Counted from the stretch's first letter, positions 42,315 to 51,879 are shown. The stretch: 64,000 nucleotides of DNA from Oceanococcus sp964629015 (GCA_964629015.1 CAZVMN010000002.1:310001-374000); one strand, 5' to 3'. The notes: generated by a model not told the origin, from the letters alone. A program made the numbers and translations.

Positions 42315-44300
42315 ATGATGCGAAAGTACAAACCAATGCTGTGGCTGCTTGTGAGCGCCGCAGCATTAAGCGCCTGCCAAGGTGGGCGCAGCCCTGACTC
42401 ATCCGCTGGTGCATCGCGCGATGCCCCGGTCCCATCCGATGAACCGGAAATCATTGTCGATCCACTGGCCGATCTGCTTGAACCGGTTGGCCTGGGTTAC
42501 CGCATCGATACCGTCTATGGCACTGGCCCCGACGCCATCCGGCGCACTGCCTACGGTGTCAACGCCCTGCCCGTAGGCGTCGATGTGGATGGCGACAGCA
42601 GCACCGGCAATATCCTGGGCGCTGACATTCGCGTGCACTTTTTCAGCCTGTTGCTTTTCGCCTCACTGGACGTGCGGACCTTGGACGGCGCACCGAGTCC
42701 GATGCCACTGAAGATTGATGTGAGCATCATTGATCCACGCAACCTTCTCGGCTTGCCCGGTCTTCTGGGGCTGGTCGATCCTGACCTGCGCATCGCCCTG
42801 GGTATGGATGCACGTGAGGTTGGTGCGCCAGAGCAATTTTCTCAACGCCTGTCGGTCCTCGACAGCATCTTTGAGTTTCTTCCGCGCTTCACAAGCGCCA
42901 ACCTGGTGACCGACATTGATGGCGGCCAGGGTGCCGTCGCGGCCACACTGGCCATGTACGCGGACCGTTCCGGCGTTCGCCACGACGGTTTCGAGCTCAG
43001 CGCGCAAACCACCCCTGCCAGCTCATCAGAAATCACGGTCACATTGGCCCCGGATGCGGAAAATTCCAGCCTTGAGCTTGATGTTTCCGCCCCGACCGAA
43101 GTCGTCATCGGCGTCCACACCTACGATGGTGGGGTCGATGCCCCGCTGGGCTTGCGCGACGTCAACGTCAGCTTGAATACCATCAACAGTCACTTCAACC
43201 TGGAACTGCTGGGTGTCGATGGCGTGTCCAGTCTTGATGACATCGATACGGTTTACCGTCTCAGCACCGATGAGGCGATAGAAACCGTCGAAGTCACCTT
43301 GACAGACCAGGACCAAAATGGCGAAAGCGGAGAAGCCTATGTGCGTCTTGCACCGCTGCCGCAAAACCTGGAACTGGTCCGAGGCGCGGATGAATCGATC
43401 CGCATGCAGGCCAGCGCACCGATTGCCGACTTGCTGTTCGCCCAGGCCGAAAACACCAGCGTGACTTTGGCTGACGAACTCGACCCCAACACGCCGTTCC
43501 ATAGCCACTTGATCCGCCAATTCGAAGGAGAAGTCGAAGGCCGCGAGGTCGAGCTGTTGCAGGCCCGTCTGGGTGGCCTGGAAATGCTTGACGCCTTGCT
43601 CGGTGACACCACAGAACTTACCGCCACCTTGGCCACGGCGCCCTTTGAACTGCGAGAAGACAGCCCGGACGGCTTCCAGGAAGCCATCATCGATCAGCTA
43701 CCCGGGACTTTCCGGCTGGCGTTCCCCGATGATGAGCGCCAACTGGTGCTGAGCTATTCCGGCAACGCCTCCGGCCCCGGACTGCACTATCGCGAGCAGA
43801 ATCTGGAGCGCACCACCCAAGCATCGATCATACCGTTGCCTGCCGAGGTCAGCCTGTGCAGCGCCAGCGGTGATTTGTGCGGCAGCCATGGCACCGGCAC
43901 CGACACGTCGTTGGCTTTCGAAGCCAGCGAACCGCTGACCATCAACTATCGCCAACGCTCCGCCGACGGTCGCGAGGAAACCGCGATTGATGATTTCTTC
44001 GTTCAGTATCTGCAAGTGGATGTCGGCATACGCTCTGGCGGCAAGCGCGGGTATATCTTCTTCGACACCAACGGCCATGCCTTCTCCGGCAGCTTGAGGC
44101 AGGTCGATGGTGATAGCGGTCTGGCCATGCGATTCTCCGAAGGTTCGTTTGCCGAAGACCGTTACGTCGAATACGACGATTTCATCTTCATCGAAGAGCG
44201 CAGCGGAAGCATGCGCTGCCCCGGACGCTCGGATCTGGAGATTCGCACGCAAGGCGTGTGGATCAATGCCGACTTCATTCTCGATCAGGTCTGTCAATAA
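42315..44300 (+). CDS. Large lipoprotein of unknown function
   Basis: This 661-residue protein starts with a signal sequence and lipobox LSAC (Cys21), so it is probably an outer-membrane lipoprotein. The body is beta-rich with many Asp/Thr turns. It includes paired Cys residues LCSASGDLCG near 510, a Cys in SMRCPGRS and another near the C-terminus (DQVCQ), which could form disulfides. GGGAA lies just before the tandem ATG ATG. The stop overlaps the start of a second lipoprotein gene, so the two are coupled. I recognise no family. Confidence 0.72.
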   Translation: MMRKYKPMLWLLVSAAALSACQGGRSPDSSAGASRDAPVPSDEPEIIVDPLADLLEPVGLGYRIDTVYGTGPDAIRRTAYGVNALPVGVDVDGDSSTGNILGADIRVHFFSLLLFASLDVRTLDGAPSPMPLKIDVSIIDPRNLLGLPGLLGLVDPDLRIALGMDAREVGAPEQFSQRLSVLDSIFEFLPRFTSANLVTDIDGGQGAVAATLAMYADRSGVRHDGFELSAQTTPASSSEITVTLAPDAENSSLELDVSAPTEVVIGVHTYDGGVDAPLGLRDVNVSLNTINSHFNLELLGVDGVSSLDDIDTVYRLSTDEAIETVEVTLTDQDQNGESGEAYVRLAPLPQNLELVRGADESIRMQASAPIADLLFAQAENTSVTLADELDPNTPFHSHLIRQFEGEVEGREVELLQARLGGLEMLDALLGDTTELTATLATAPFELREDSPDGFQEAIIDQLPGTFRLAFPDDERQLVLSYSGNASGPGLHYREQNLERTTQASIIPLPAEVSLCSASGDLCGSHGTGTDTSLAFEASEPLTINYRQRSADGREETAIDDFFVQYLQVDVGIRSGGKRGYIFFDTNGHAFSGSLRQVDGDSGLAMRFSEGSFAEDRYVEYDDFIFIEERSGSMRCPGRSDLEIRTQGVWINADFILDQVCQ

Positions 44301-45151
44301 TGCGCACACTCCTTCCCCTGCTTCTCCCGCTTGGCGCGCTGACGCTGGCGGCCTGCGACGAAACCTTTCTTGGCGACGCCGAGCCGGATTTGGACAATCC
44401 GTTCACGCTGGGCACCACCGAAACATTGCAAGAACCCAGCCTGGATGACCCGGTCGCCTTGATCGCCAGCCAGCGCTGGGGTGGCAGCTTGTATGCCATC
44501 AGTGATGAATCAGAGCCTCGGATTCACGCGCTGGACGACAGTGGACAGGACCAGGGCGCGTTCCTGGTCACCGGCCTGAATCGCAGCAATTGGCTGGATC
44601 TCGCCGTCAACGATGGCCACATTCTGATTCTCGACCGGCTGGCTGGCCAAGTTCGGGTTCATACCGTTGCCGAACCCTCCAACCCGCCACCGTTTCAAGG
44701 CGAACAGGCGATCTTACGCACCCAGGTCATCAACCTCCCTCTTTTGATGCTGAACGGATGCTCGGCGATGGGCGCATCCAACACTGGCGACACCCTGGTT
44801 ATGCTGTGTGGCAACACGCTTTACAGCACACCGCTGTCCAGCGAAGACGGCACCACCACCAGCGCAACGCAAGTGGGCACGCTAGAGACACCGGCAAACG
44901 ACATCGTCGATTTTTCCATCTCACCGGCCGGTCAGTACGCCTTGCTGACAACACTGACCAATCTGCGCGTCGCGCAATCTGACGGCTCGAACTGGGCGCA
45001 AGCCTTGAACGGCGGCTCGCGTATCGCCAATTACGGCGATGCCGACATCACCCCCGTATCCGGCGCCTTTGCTTTCAACGGCATATTGCTGCACACCCTG
45101 GGCACCGACAGCGATGACCAGGGCACACTGTTCAACATTTTCAATCCGTAG
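44300..45151 (+). CDS. Lipoprotein, beta-propeller-like, unknown function
   Basis: The start is ATG 44300, sharing its A with the TAA stop of the preceding lipoprotein gene; the frame extends slightly upstream only by chance. The signal carries lipobox LAAC (Cys19). About 265 residues follow with repeated strands such as SLYAISDESEPRIHALDDSG and LAVNDGHILILDRLAGQVRVH, suggesting a small propeller. Two Cys (NGCSAMG and VMLCGN) may form a disulfide. Translational coupling suggests it works together with the large lipoprotein. The 3' end overlaps the convergent cytochrome-YceI gene by 11 bases. Confidence 0.68.
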   Translation: MRTLLPLLLPLGALTLAACDETFLGDAEPDLDNPFTLGTTETLQEPSLDDPVALIASQRWGGSLYAISDESEPRIHALDDSGQDQGAFLVTGLNRSNWLDLAVNDGHILILDRLAGQVRVHTVAEPSNPPPFQGEQAILRTQVINLPLLMLNGCSAMGASNTGDTLVMLCGNTLYSTPLSSEDGTTTSATQVGTLETPANDIVDFSISPAGQYALLTTLTNLRVAQSDGSNWAQALNGGSRIANYGDADITPVSGAFAFNGILLHTLGTDSDDQGTLFNIFNP

Positions 45152-46349
45152 CGGCGAGCTGGCGCGATTCTAAGAGCAGATCCACCTCAACGGTGACATC
45201 AAAGCCCACCGTGTCATCCTGGGCCCAGGAATCAGTGCCGACATCAAAGTCACGCCGGTCGAGCACCACCTGAGCGGTGAGGCGCGATTGGCCATCGCTT
45301 TGCGGCGCCCACTCGAACACGAAGGGAACATCCTGCTGTCGATCGCGGATACGCAGACTGGCATCGGCCTGATAACGCTGTGGTCCGATAGCCTGTATCG
45401 AACGTGTCACAAAACGCGCCTTGGGGAAACGCTCGACAAAAAACCAAGTGTCGTCGCGGATCATCTCATCGCGGTCGCTGCTCGCTGTGTCCAGCGAGGC
45501 AATGGCAATCGTCACGTCGAAACCGCTGGACTTCAGATCGTCGGGATCAAAGCGCAAATCCGCGTCGAAACGACGAAACACACCCTCGACCGGGACATCA
45601 TCGTAACTGGCGATGAACCCGAGGCGTGATGAGTCGGTAAGCATTTGCCAGCGTTGCGCCTCACCGCTCAACGCGCGTTCATCAGTCTGCGAAGCTTGTC
45701 CGCCGGTCACGATCGATGCCGAATCCGCCAAGCTGCTGACCTGCCACCACACCAGCAATGGCAGAGCAACGACGAGCAACGCCATGCTCCAGCGTCCCGC
45801 ACGCGCCGGCCACATCCGACGCAATACCTCGTCACGGTTGATCAGATGATGTTTGAGCGCCGCACCGATGTGCGCAGCAACGATTGCAGCCATGCCCCAA
45901 GCCAGCCACACATGGGCCGCTTCGGCCCACTCTTCCTGAGTTTCGCTCGGCGCCGCGATAGCCGGAACCTCGAAAAGTCCAAACCAGCGAAACGGAAAAT
46001 TGGCCACCGAATTCAGCCACCAGCCGGTCAGCGGCACGGCGACAATCAGACCATACAAAGCGAAATGCACGCTGCTGGACGCACGTCGCTCGAATGTGGT
46101 CAAACTGGCCGGCGCCTCAGGCGGTGGATGCGCGTAGCGCCAACACAGGCGTAAACCGACCAACGCCAGCACACTCAAGCCGATTGATTTGTGCCAGATA
46201 AACACGTTCAACTTGGCCGGTGACATGGCCATTTCCTCGGCCACTACGCCCAGCACAATATTGAACAGAATCAGCACGGCAACCAGCCAGTGGAGCGCGA
46301 CGGCCAGTCGCGTCCACTGCTGGTGGCCCGGATTCGAGACCGGATTCAT
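45141..46349 (-). CDS. Cytochrome b561 fused to a YceI domain
   Basis: This 402-residue protein joins two domains. Residues 1-200 are a four-helix cytochrome b561 unit with heme-ligand His candidates at 20 (VALHWLVA), 53 (IWHKSIGLS), a third-helix His (VHFALYG) and the HVWLAWG/AAHIGAALKHH region. After a linker and a fifth helix (MALLVVALPLLVWW), residues about 225-395 form a YceI beta-barrel of the lipocalin type (FIASYDDVPVEGVF, FVTRSIQAIG, RRDFDVGTDSW), which binds polyisoprenoids such as quinones. The fusion suggests electron transfer between membrane heme and a periplasmic isoprenoid. It follows a separate YceI gene by 3 bases. Confidence 0.88.
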   Translation of the reverse strand: MNPVSNPGHQQWTRLAVALHWLVAVLILFNIVLGVVAEEMAMSPAKLNVFIWHKSIGLSVLALVGLRLCWRYAHPPPEAPASLTTFERRASSSVHFALYGLIVAVPLTGWWLNSVANFPFRWFGLFEVPAIAAPSETQEEWAEAAHVWLAWGMAAIVAAHIGAALKHHLINRDEVLRRMWPARAGRWSMALLVVALPLLVWWQVSSLADSASIVTGGQASQTDERALSGEAQRWQMLTDSSRLGFIASYDDVPVEGVFRRFDADLRFDPDDLKSSGFDVTIAIASLDTASSDRDEMIRDDTWFFVERFPKARFVTRSIQAIGPQRYQADASLRIRDRQQDVPFVFEWAPQSDGQSRLTAQVVLDRRDFDVGTDSWAQDDTVGFDVTVEVDLLLESRQLAATD

Positions 46350-46352
46350 ACG

Positions 46353-46934
46353 TTAAATCTTTTCCGCTTCGACCTCGATGCGAATTTCAACGTCATCACC
46401 CACGGCCGGAAGTGCGTAGTTCATTCCGAATTCGGAGCGTTTCAGCGTACCGGTGGCGGAAAAACCGATGAGCTGCTTCTTCGGGTTGAACGGATGCGCT
46501 CCCGCCTTGTTGAAGGTGACATCCAGCGTCACGGGTTTGGTCACGCCGAGCAGGGTCAGGTCACCGGTGATCGTACCGGTTTTGCCGTCCTTGCTTTCAA
46601 CCTTGGTGCTCTTGAAGGTCATGGTCGGGTACTTCTCCACGTGGAAGAAGTCCTCGTTCTTCATGTGCTTGTCCCATGGGCCGTCATCCAAGCTGATGCT
46701 GTTGGTGTCGATCACAACCTCGACCGAGGAATTCCCCCAATTCTTCTGATCAAAACTGAAGCCGCCATCAAAATCGAGGAACTCCCCTTCGGATTTGGAG
46801 AACCCCAGATGGCTAACGAAAAAGATCACCTGCGAATGCACGGTATCGAATTTGTATTTGTCTGCAGCTTGCGCCGGCAACGCCACAGCAAACGCAAGCG
46901 TGGCAGCGGCAAAAACGCGATTCAGTGTGTTCAT
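46353..46934 (-). CDS. yceI: YceI-family periplasmic polyisoprenoid-binding protein
   Basis: The true start is ATG 46934 (MNTLNRVF) with GGGAG in front; the frame is open further upstream without meaning. The 193-residue protein has a signal peptide cut at AQAAD. The YceI barrel follows: YKFDTVHSQVIFFVSHLG, VEVVIDTNSISLDDG, GDLTLLGVTKPVTLDV and EFGMNYALP. The family binds ubiquinone-like isoprenoids in a hydrophobic pore. It is followed at 3 bases by the cytochrome b561-YceI fusion and preceded at 70 bases by uup on the same strand. Confidence 0.92.
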   Translation of the reverse strand: MNTLNRVFAAATLAFAVALPAQAADKYKFDTVHSQVIFFVSHLGFSKSEGEFLDFDGGFSFDQKNWGNSSVEVVIDTNSISLDDGPWDKHMKNEDFFHVEKYPTMTFKSTKVESKDGKTGTITGDLTLLGVTKPVTLDVTFNKAGAHPFNPKKQLIGFSATGTLKRSEFGMNYALPAVGDDVEIRIEVEAEKI

Positions 46935-47004
46935 GAACAACTCCCTGTTAAGAACGGATGATGGATGCGTAGGCTCGACTTCGACCATCGCACGCGGACA
47001 CGGT

Positions 47005-48882
47005 TCATGCCCGGCTTTCAAGAAATTCCCAGCGCTCGAAGGTGGCGCTGATTCGCTCCTGCATCTCGGCCAACTCGCGCTGCAAAGCCTGCGCACGTGT
47101 GGGATCGTCGCGGTAGATTGCGGGGTCGGCCAGCGCTGCACTGAGCTCGCTTTGACGCGCCTCCAGTTTTTCCAACTGCGTCGGCAACCGCCCCAACTCC
47201 TTGCGTTCATCCCGGCTCAAAGCATGGGCCGGCGGAGGTTTGGGCGCCGACGGAGGGCCTTTGCGCTGAGGCGCAGGTTTGGATGCCGGTGGCTTGCTGG
47301 GCGTTGCTCGTTGGCGCAACCAGTCCTGGTATCCACCGACATAGTCGCCCACCTTGCCCGGGGCTTCAAAGACCAGGCTGCGGGTGACCACGCGATCGAG
47401 AAAATCACGGTCGTGGCTGACCAGAAACAAAGTGCCGCTGAAATCCGCCAAGCGCTCCTCCAGCAGATCCAAGGTCTCCAGATCCAGATCATTGGTTGGC
47501 TCATCCAGCACCAGCAAATTGCACGGCTGAGTGAACAAGCGCGCCAGCAGCAGCCGGCTGCGTTCGCCTCCCGACAAGCTGCGCACCGGGCTACGGGCAC
47601 GTTCCGGGGTAAACAGGAACTCCTGCAGATAACCCAGCACATGTTTGCGAGCGCCGTTGATCTCCACGTAGTCACGCCCTTCCGCCACGTTTTCAAACAC
47701 GGCCTGGTCTTCGTCCAGGGTATCCCGCAACTGATCGAAATAAGCCACCTGCAGGCGCGTTCCGTGCTTCACGCATCCACTGTCCGGCGCAAGTTTGCCC
47801 AGCAGCAGATTGAGCAATGTGGTCTTGCCCGCGCCGTTGGGCCCGATGATGCCGATGCGATCACCGCGCAGTATGGTCGTGCTGAAGCCTTCCACGATGG
47901 GCTTGCCCTGCCACGCAAACGACAGGTCTTCGACCTCGGCAACCAACTTGCCGGAGCGTTCCGCCTCCTGGATCACCACATTGGCCGTACCTTGACGATT
48001 GCGCCGGGCACGATGCTCTTCGCGCAGCTTGAGCAAAGCGCGCACACGACCTTCATTGCGAGTCCGTCGCGCCTGGATACCCTTGCGTATCCACACCTCT
48101 TCCTGAGCCAGTTTCTTGTCAAACTGCGCGTTGGCTTCCGCCTCCGCGTCCAGCGCCTCCTGCTTGCGCCGCACATAGGTGTCGTAGTCGCCCGGCCAAC
48201 TGCTCAAATGGCCGCGGTCGAGCTCGATAATGCGTGTGGCCAAACGGCGCAGGAACGCACGATCATGCGTGATAAACAGCAAGCTGCCGTTCCATTGCAG
48301 CAGGAAGTCCTCCAGCCAGGTGATGCTCTCCACATCCAGGTGGTTGGTTGGCTCGTCGAGCAGCAACAGATCCGGCTCGGTGATCAGCGCGCGAGCTAAC
48401 AACACGCGTCGTTTGAGCCCGCCGGACAAAGCCTCGAAGGCGGTCAGCGTGGGCAGATCAAGGCGCGACAGAATCTCGCTGACGCGGTTGTCGAGATTCC
48501 AACCATCGCGGGCGTCAATCACATTCTGCAACTGGCCGAGCCGCGAAAGATCGGTGGCTTCGCCATCAATCAATTGATGATACTCGGCCAGCGCGCGGCC
48601 CAACTCACCAAGCCCTTCGGCAACCACTTCAAACACGCTGCCCGACAAGCCACTGGGTACGGTTTGCGGCAATTGCGCCACGCGCAAACCGCTGTCCTGC
48701 TGAATCTCGCCCGCATCCAGCGCCACCTCACCCGAGAGGACGCGCAGCAATGTCGATTTGCCTTCACCGTTGCGGCCCAGCAAACACACACGCTCACCCG
48801 GCTCAATCACCAGCTCAGCGCGATCCAGCAGCACCTGCAAACCGACTTGGAGTTGGAGGTTTTTTGCGGTCAGCAGAGGCAT
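47005..48882 (-). CDS. uup: ABC-F family ATPase Uup
   Basis: From ATG 48882 (MPLLTAKN) the protein has 625 residues. It has two ABC domains (Walker A GRNGEGKST and GPNGAGKTT; signatures LSGGLKRR and LSGGERSR; Walker B LLLLDEPT and LLVLDEPT), the ABC-F linker, and a Pro/Lys-rich stretch before a C-terminal coiled coil (ELGRLPTQLEKLEARQSEL). This is the Uup plan; no membrane domain is present. Uup acts on ribosomes and stalled DNA intermediates in the cytoplasm. It is divergent from the FAD monooxygenase operon with 107 bases between the starts. Confidence 0.93.
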   Translation of the reverse strand: MPLLTAKNLQLQVGLQVLLDRAELVIEPGERVCLLGRNGEGKSTLLRVLSGEVALDAGEIQQDSGLRVAQLPQTVPSGLSGSVFEVVAEGLGELGRALAEYHQLIDGEATDLSRLGQLQNVIDARDGWNLDNRVSEILSRLDLPTLTAFEALSGGLKRRVLLARALITEPDLLLLDEPTNHLDVESITWLEDFLLQWNGSLLFITHDRAFLRRLATRIIELDRGHLSSWPGDYDTYVRRKQEALDAEAEANAQFDKKLAQEEVWIRKGIQARRTRNEGRVRALLKLREEHRARRNRQGTANVVIQEAERSGKLVAEVEDLSFAWQGKPIVEGFSTTILRGDRIGIIGPNGAGKTTLLNLLLGKLAPDSGCVKHGTRLQVAYFDQLRDTLDEDQAVFENVAEGRDYVEINGARKHVLGYLQEFLFTPERARSPVRSLSGGERSRLLLARLFTQPCNLLVLDEPTNDLDLETLDLLEERLADFSGTLFLVSHDRDFLDRVVTRSLVFEAPGKVGDYVGGYQDWLRQRATPSKPPASKPAPQRKGPPSAPKPPPAHALSRDERKELGRLPTQLEKLEARQSELSAALADPAIYRDDPTRAQALQRELAEMQERISATFERWEFLESRA

Positions 48883-48989
48883 ACACGAGCACGTTGGAAG
48901 ATGGCGCAGGAGTTTACCGCAGCGCGGGCCGGACGCATTTGCGAGAATAATGCGATGACCCTGAATTCTGTTCCAAGAGCCACCCAACC

Positions 48990-50180
48990 TTGAACCGCAG
49001 CGCGATCATCTGCGGCGGTGGTATCGGCGGACTGACCACAGCACTCGCCCTGCATGCGCGCGGTTGGCGCGTGCGCGTCATCGAACAAGCGGAGGCGTTG
49101 CGCGAGGTCGGCGCGGGTCTGCAGCTCAGCCCCAACGCCTGCAAGGTGATCCACGCGCTGGATCTTTTGCCAGCGCTGCAGCGTCAGGGATTCGCTCCGC
49201 AGGCGCTGGAAATGCGCTTGGGCCACAGCGGCAAACAAATCTTTCGCATCGACCTGCAACAGCACGGCGAATCCCGCTGGGGCGCACCCTATCTACACGT
49301 GCACCGGGCGGATCTTCTTAAAGTCCTCGCCGACGCGCTCCACACCCGCTCCGCCGACGCACTGCAGCTCGATGCGTGCCTGGATCAGATCGAACATACC
49401 GAAAACGGTGTCCGCGCCGTCCTGGCCGATGGTTCGATTTTGAACGCCGATCTGCTGGTCGGCGCCGACGGTCTGCATTCGCGTGTGCGTGAATGCCTGT
49501 TCGGCCCGGACCAAGCCCGTTTCACTGGGCATGTGGCGTGGCGCGCGGTTGTTCCCATCGAACGTCTCAAAACAGCACCACCGCCGACCGCCTGCGTGTG
49601 GACGGGGCCAAGACGACACGCGGTGACCTACCGGCTACGCGGTGGGCGTTTGGCCAATTTCGTCGGTGTAGTTGAACACAGCCATTGGCGCGAAGAATCC
49701 TGGACGCAGCGTGGCGAGCGCAGCCAGGCTATGGCCGATTTCCAAGGCTGGCATCCTCACATCACCGAACTCATCGACGCCGCCGACAGCCACTATCGCT
49801 GGGCTCTGTTCGACCGCCCACCCTTGCCACGCTGGCATGCTCGTCATTGCGTGCTGCTGGGTGATGCCTGTCATCCGATGTTGCCGTTTATGGCGCAAGG
49901 CGCCGCCATGGCGATTGAAGACGCCTGGGCGCTGGCACACAGTCTCGACCAGGTGGCTTCGATTCCTGACGCGCTTCAGCACTACCAGAGCTGGCGTCAC
50001 CCGCGTGCGACCCGGGTGCAGGCCGCATCGCGCGCCAACGCGCGCATCTTTCACCGCCCAGCCGCCGCGTATTGGCCATTGTGGCTATTGGCGAGGTTGT
50101 GGCCCGGTTTCTTTCACAGGCGACAGGATTGGCTTTACCGCTACGATGTCACCGCCCCACTTTCTGAACAGACCGAATGA
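48990..50180 (+). CDS. FAD-dependent monooxygenase (salicylate-hydroxylase-like)
   Basis: This 396-residue class A flavoprotein monooxygenase starts at TTG 48990; no in-frame ATG is available close by. Motifs in order are the FAD Rossmann CGGGIGGLTTALAL (8-21), the DG motif LVGADGLHSRVR near 159, and the GD motif VLLGDACHPMLP near 288. Relatives hydroxylate salicylate, 3-hydroxybenzoate or other aromatics using NAD(P)H and O2. The C-terminus has a hydrophobic AYWPLWLLARLWPGF. It heads a run of four genes in which each start overlaps the previous stop. The three partners are thioesterases, so the true substrate may be acyl- or CoA-linked. Confidence 0.88.
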   Translation: MNRSAIICGGGIGGLTTALALHARGWRVRVIEQAEALREVGAGLQLSPNACKVIHALDLLPALQRQGFAPQALEMRLGHSGKQIFRIDLQQHGESRWGAPYLHVHRADLLKVLADALHTRSADALQLDACLDQIEHTENGVRAVLADGSILNADLLVGADGLHSRVRECLFGPDQARFTGHVAWRAVVPIERLKTAPPPTACVWTGPRRHAVTYRLRGGRLANFVGVVEHSHWREESWTQRGERSQAMADFQGWHPHITELIDAADSHYRWALFDRPPLPRWHARHCVLLGDACHPMLPFMAQGAAMAIEDAWALAHSLDQVASIPDALQHYQSWRHPRATRVQAASRANARIFHRPAAAYWPLWLLARLWPGFFHRRQDWLYRYDVTAPLSEQTE

Positions 50181-50956
50181 GCGACTGCTTTTTCCGCACC
50201 GAGAATGGCGATTTTGTTGCCACCGAACACACGCAAGGCCCATGGGCCAAGGGTTTTCAGCACGCTGGTCCGCCCGGCGCACTGATCGCACATGCCATCG
50301 AAACAGAAGCCGGGGCGATGCACGTCGCCCGCCTGACCCTGGATTTGTTGCGACCGATTCCGATCGCACGTCTGCGTGTCGAGCTCACCGAACGCACCGG
50401 CGGCAAACGACGGCGCATTGTTGAAGCACGTTTGATTGATCGCGACAGCGACCAGACCGTGGCAACCGCGCTGGCGCTGCTGTTGCGCCAAGATGAGGTC
50501 GGCACCCCAGCACTGTCCTCACACGATCCGGAACCTCCAGCTGGGCCGACCCATGGTGAAGATTTCACGTTTGATTTTTTCGAGGATCCCATCGGTTATC
50601 ACACAGCGATGCAATCCTGTCTGGTCAAAGATGGCCCCGGCCGCGGTCGCGCGCAGATGTGGATGCGACCGCGCATCGCCTTGATCGATAACCAAGCCAT
50701 CAGCCCGCTGCAACGTCTTATGCTCGCCGTGGATTCCGGTAGCGGAGTCAGTGCGGCCGTAGATCCCCGCGAATATGCCTTCATGAACCCGGATCTGACG
50801 GTCAACATCCGGCGCTATCCAGTCGGTGACTGGGTCTGTCTGGACGCGACCAGTCATTTTCAGGGATTCGGTTTGGGCATGGCGGAAACCCGCATCTGGG
50901 ACAGCACCGGGGTGGTTGGCAACGCCACACAAAATCTCCTGCTGGAACATCGATGA
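50177..50956 (+). CDS. Acyl-CoA thioesterase, double-hotdog (TesB-like)
   Basis: This 259-residue protein has two fused hotdog halves. The first half includes KGFQHAGPPGALIAHAIE and the strand LTLDLLRPIPIARL. The second half includes VDSGSGVSAAVDPREY and LTVNIRRYPVGDWVCLDATS, with Asp and Ser/Thr in the positions used by TesB-like enzymes. Acyl-CoA thioesterases free fatty or aromatic acids from CoA. ATG 50177 overlaps the monooxygenase stop (ATGA) and the stop overlaps the next hotdog gene. Confidence 0.82.
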   Translation: MSDCFFRTENGDFVATEHTQGPWAKGFQHAGPPGALIAHAIETEAGAMHVARLTLDLLRPIPIARLRVELTERTGGKRRRIVEARLIDRDSDQTVATALALLLRQDEVGTPALSSHDPEPPAGPTHGEDFTFDFFEDPIGYHTAMQSCLVKDGPGRGRAQMWMRPRIALIDNQAISPLQRLMLAVDSGSGVSAAVDPREYAFMNPDLTVNIRRYPVGDWVCLDATSHFQGFGLGMAETRIWDSTGVVGNATQNLLLEHR

Positions 50957-51408
50957 AGGCGAAAACCGAGCACCCGCTCCAGCGCTACTACGCCACCTCA
51001 GTGCCGCATTGCGGTGCACTGGGCCAGATCATCGAAGAGGTTGGACGCGGGCGTGTGCGCGTGCGGCAACCGTATGCGGAGTTTTTACTCGGCGATGCGG
51101 AGCGCGGCCTGATCCACACCTCGGTTCAACTGTCGCTGGTCGATTCCGGATTCGGCGCCGCGATACTCAGTGCGCTTGATGCGCCTGAGTCCATCGCCAC
51201 CATCGATCTGCGCATGGATTACCAGCGCCCCGCCGTTGCGGGCAAAGACCTGATACTCGAGGCCGAAGTGGATCGCGTAGCACGGCAGATCGCCTTCGTG
51301 AGCGGGCGTATCTGGCAGGACAGCCCGGATCAGCCAACCGCCCTGGCCCGTGCCGCGTTCATGCGCACGGCCAACAACGCGCCGCCCGTTTTGGGCCCCA
51401 AAACATGA
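50953..51408 (+). CDS. PaaI-type hotdog thioesterase
   Basis: This single-domain hotdog protein has 151 residues. The catalytic-helix segment reads GLIHTSVQLSLVDSGFGAAI, with Asp in the place where PaaI-type enzymes keep Asp or Glu, followed by ATIDLRMDYQRPA. It probably hydrolyses an aromatic or short acyl-CoA. It overlaps both neighbours by ATGA and is the second of three consecutive thioesterase genes; PaaI-like pairs may form mixed oligomers. Confidence 0.85.
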   Translation: MKAKTEHPLQRYYATSVPHCGALGQIIEEVGRGRVRVRQPYAEFLLGDAERGLIHTSVQLSLVDSGFGAAILSALDAPESIATIDLRMDYQRPAVAGKDLILEAEVDRVARQIAFVSGRIWQDSPDQPTALARAAFMRTANNAPPVLGPKT

Positions 51409-51812
51409 CCGAAGCCCGTTTCGCAGCTGCCCTCAAACGCATTCCGTATGCGCATTATCTCGGCATCCAGCTGGATGCCGACAGCGGCATCTTCACCCTG
51501 CCTTTTCGCGATGATCTGGTCGGTAACATTCATCTGCCCGCCGTGCACGGCGGCGCCATCGGTGGCTTTTTGGAGAACGCCGCGATGATCTGGCTGAGCA
51601 TTACCGAGGATCAACAGCGCGTGCCCAAACCGGTGGATTTTTCACTCGACTTCCTGCGTTCCGCGCAGGCTCGCGACAGCTACGCGCAATGCGATGTGCT
51701 GCGCAAAGGACGCCGCGTCGCTCAGGTGCAAGTGCGGTGCTGGCAAGCCGATACCAACAAGCCGGTATCGGTTGGTCGCGGGCATTTCCTGCTGGAAACC
51801 GAGCCAGACTGA
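51405..51812 (+). CDS. PaaI-type hotdog thioesterase
   Basis: This 135-residue hotdog protein has the motif LPAVHGGAIGGFLENAAMIW, where HGG and the following Glu form the PaaI active site, and PVDFSLDFLRSAQARD as the central strand pair. It is probably an acyl-CoA thioesterase. It is the last of the four coupled genes. It differs in sequence from the preceding hotdog gene, so the pair is not a recent duplication. Confidence 0.86.
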   Translation: MTEARFAAALKRIPYAHYLGIQLDADSGIFTLPFRDDLVGNIHLPAVHGGAIGGFLENAAMIWLSITEDQQRVPKPVDFSLDFLRSAQARDSYAQCDVLRKGRRVAQVQVRCWQADTNKPVSVGRGHFLLETEPD

Positions 51813-51879
51813 TCACCCAACAACGCAACGGATCCCGTCAGCGAGGACCGGCGGACTGTTCCCGCACGTCTGCGGCTGA

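Noticed and set aside
46795..48399. A 534-codon open frame on the plus strand.
   Set aside because: It lies opposite the yceI and uup genes, whose motifs are unmistakable. Long antisense frames are common in GC-rich DNA, and its product shows no domain.
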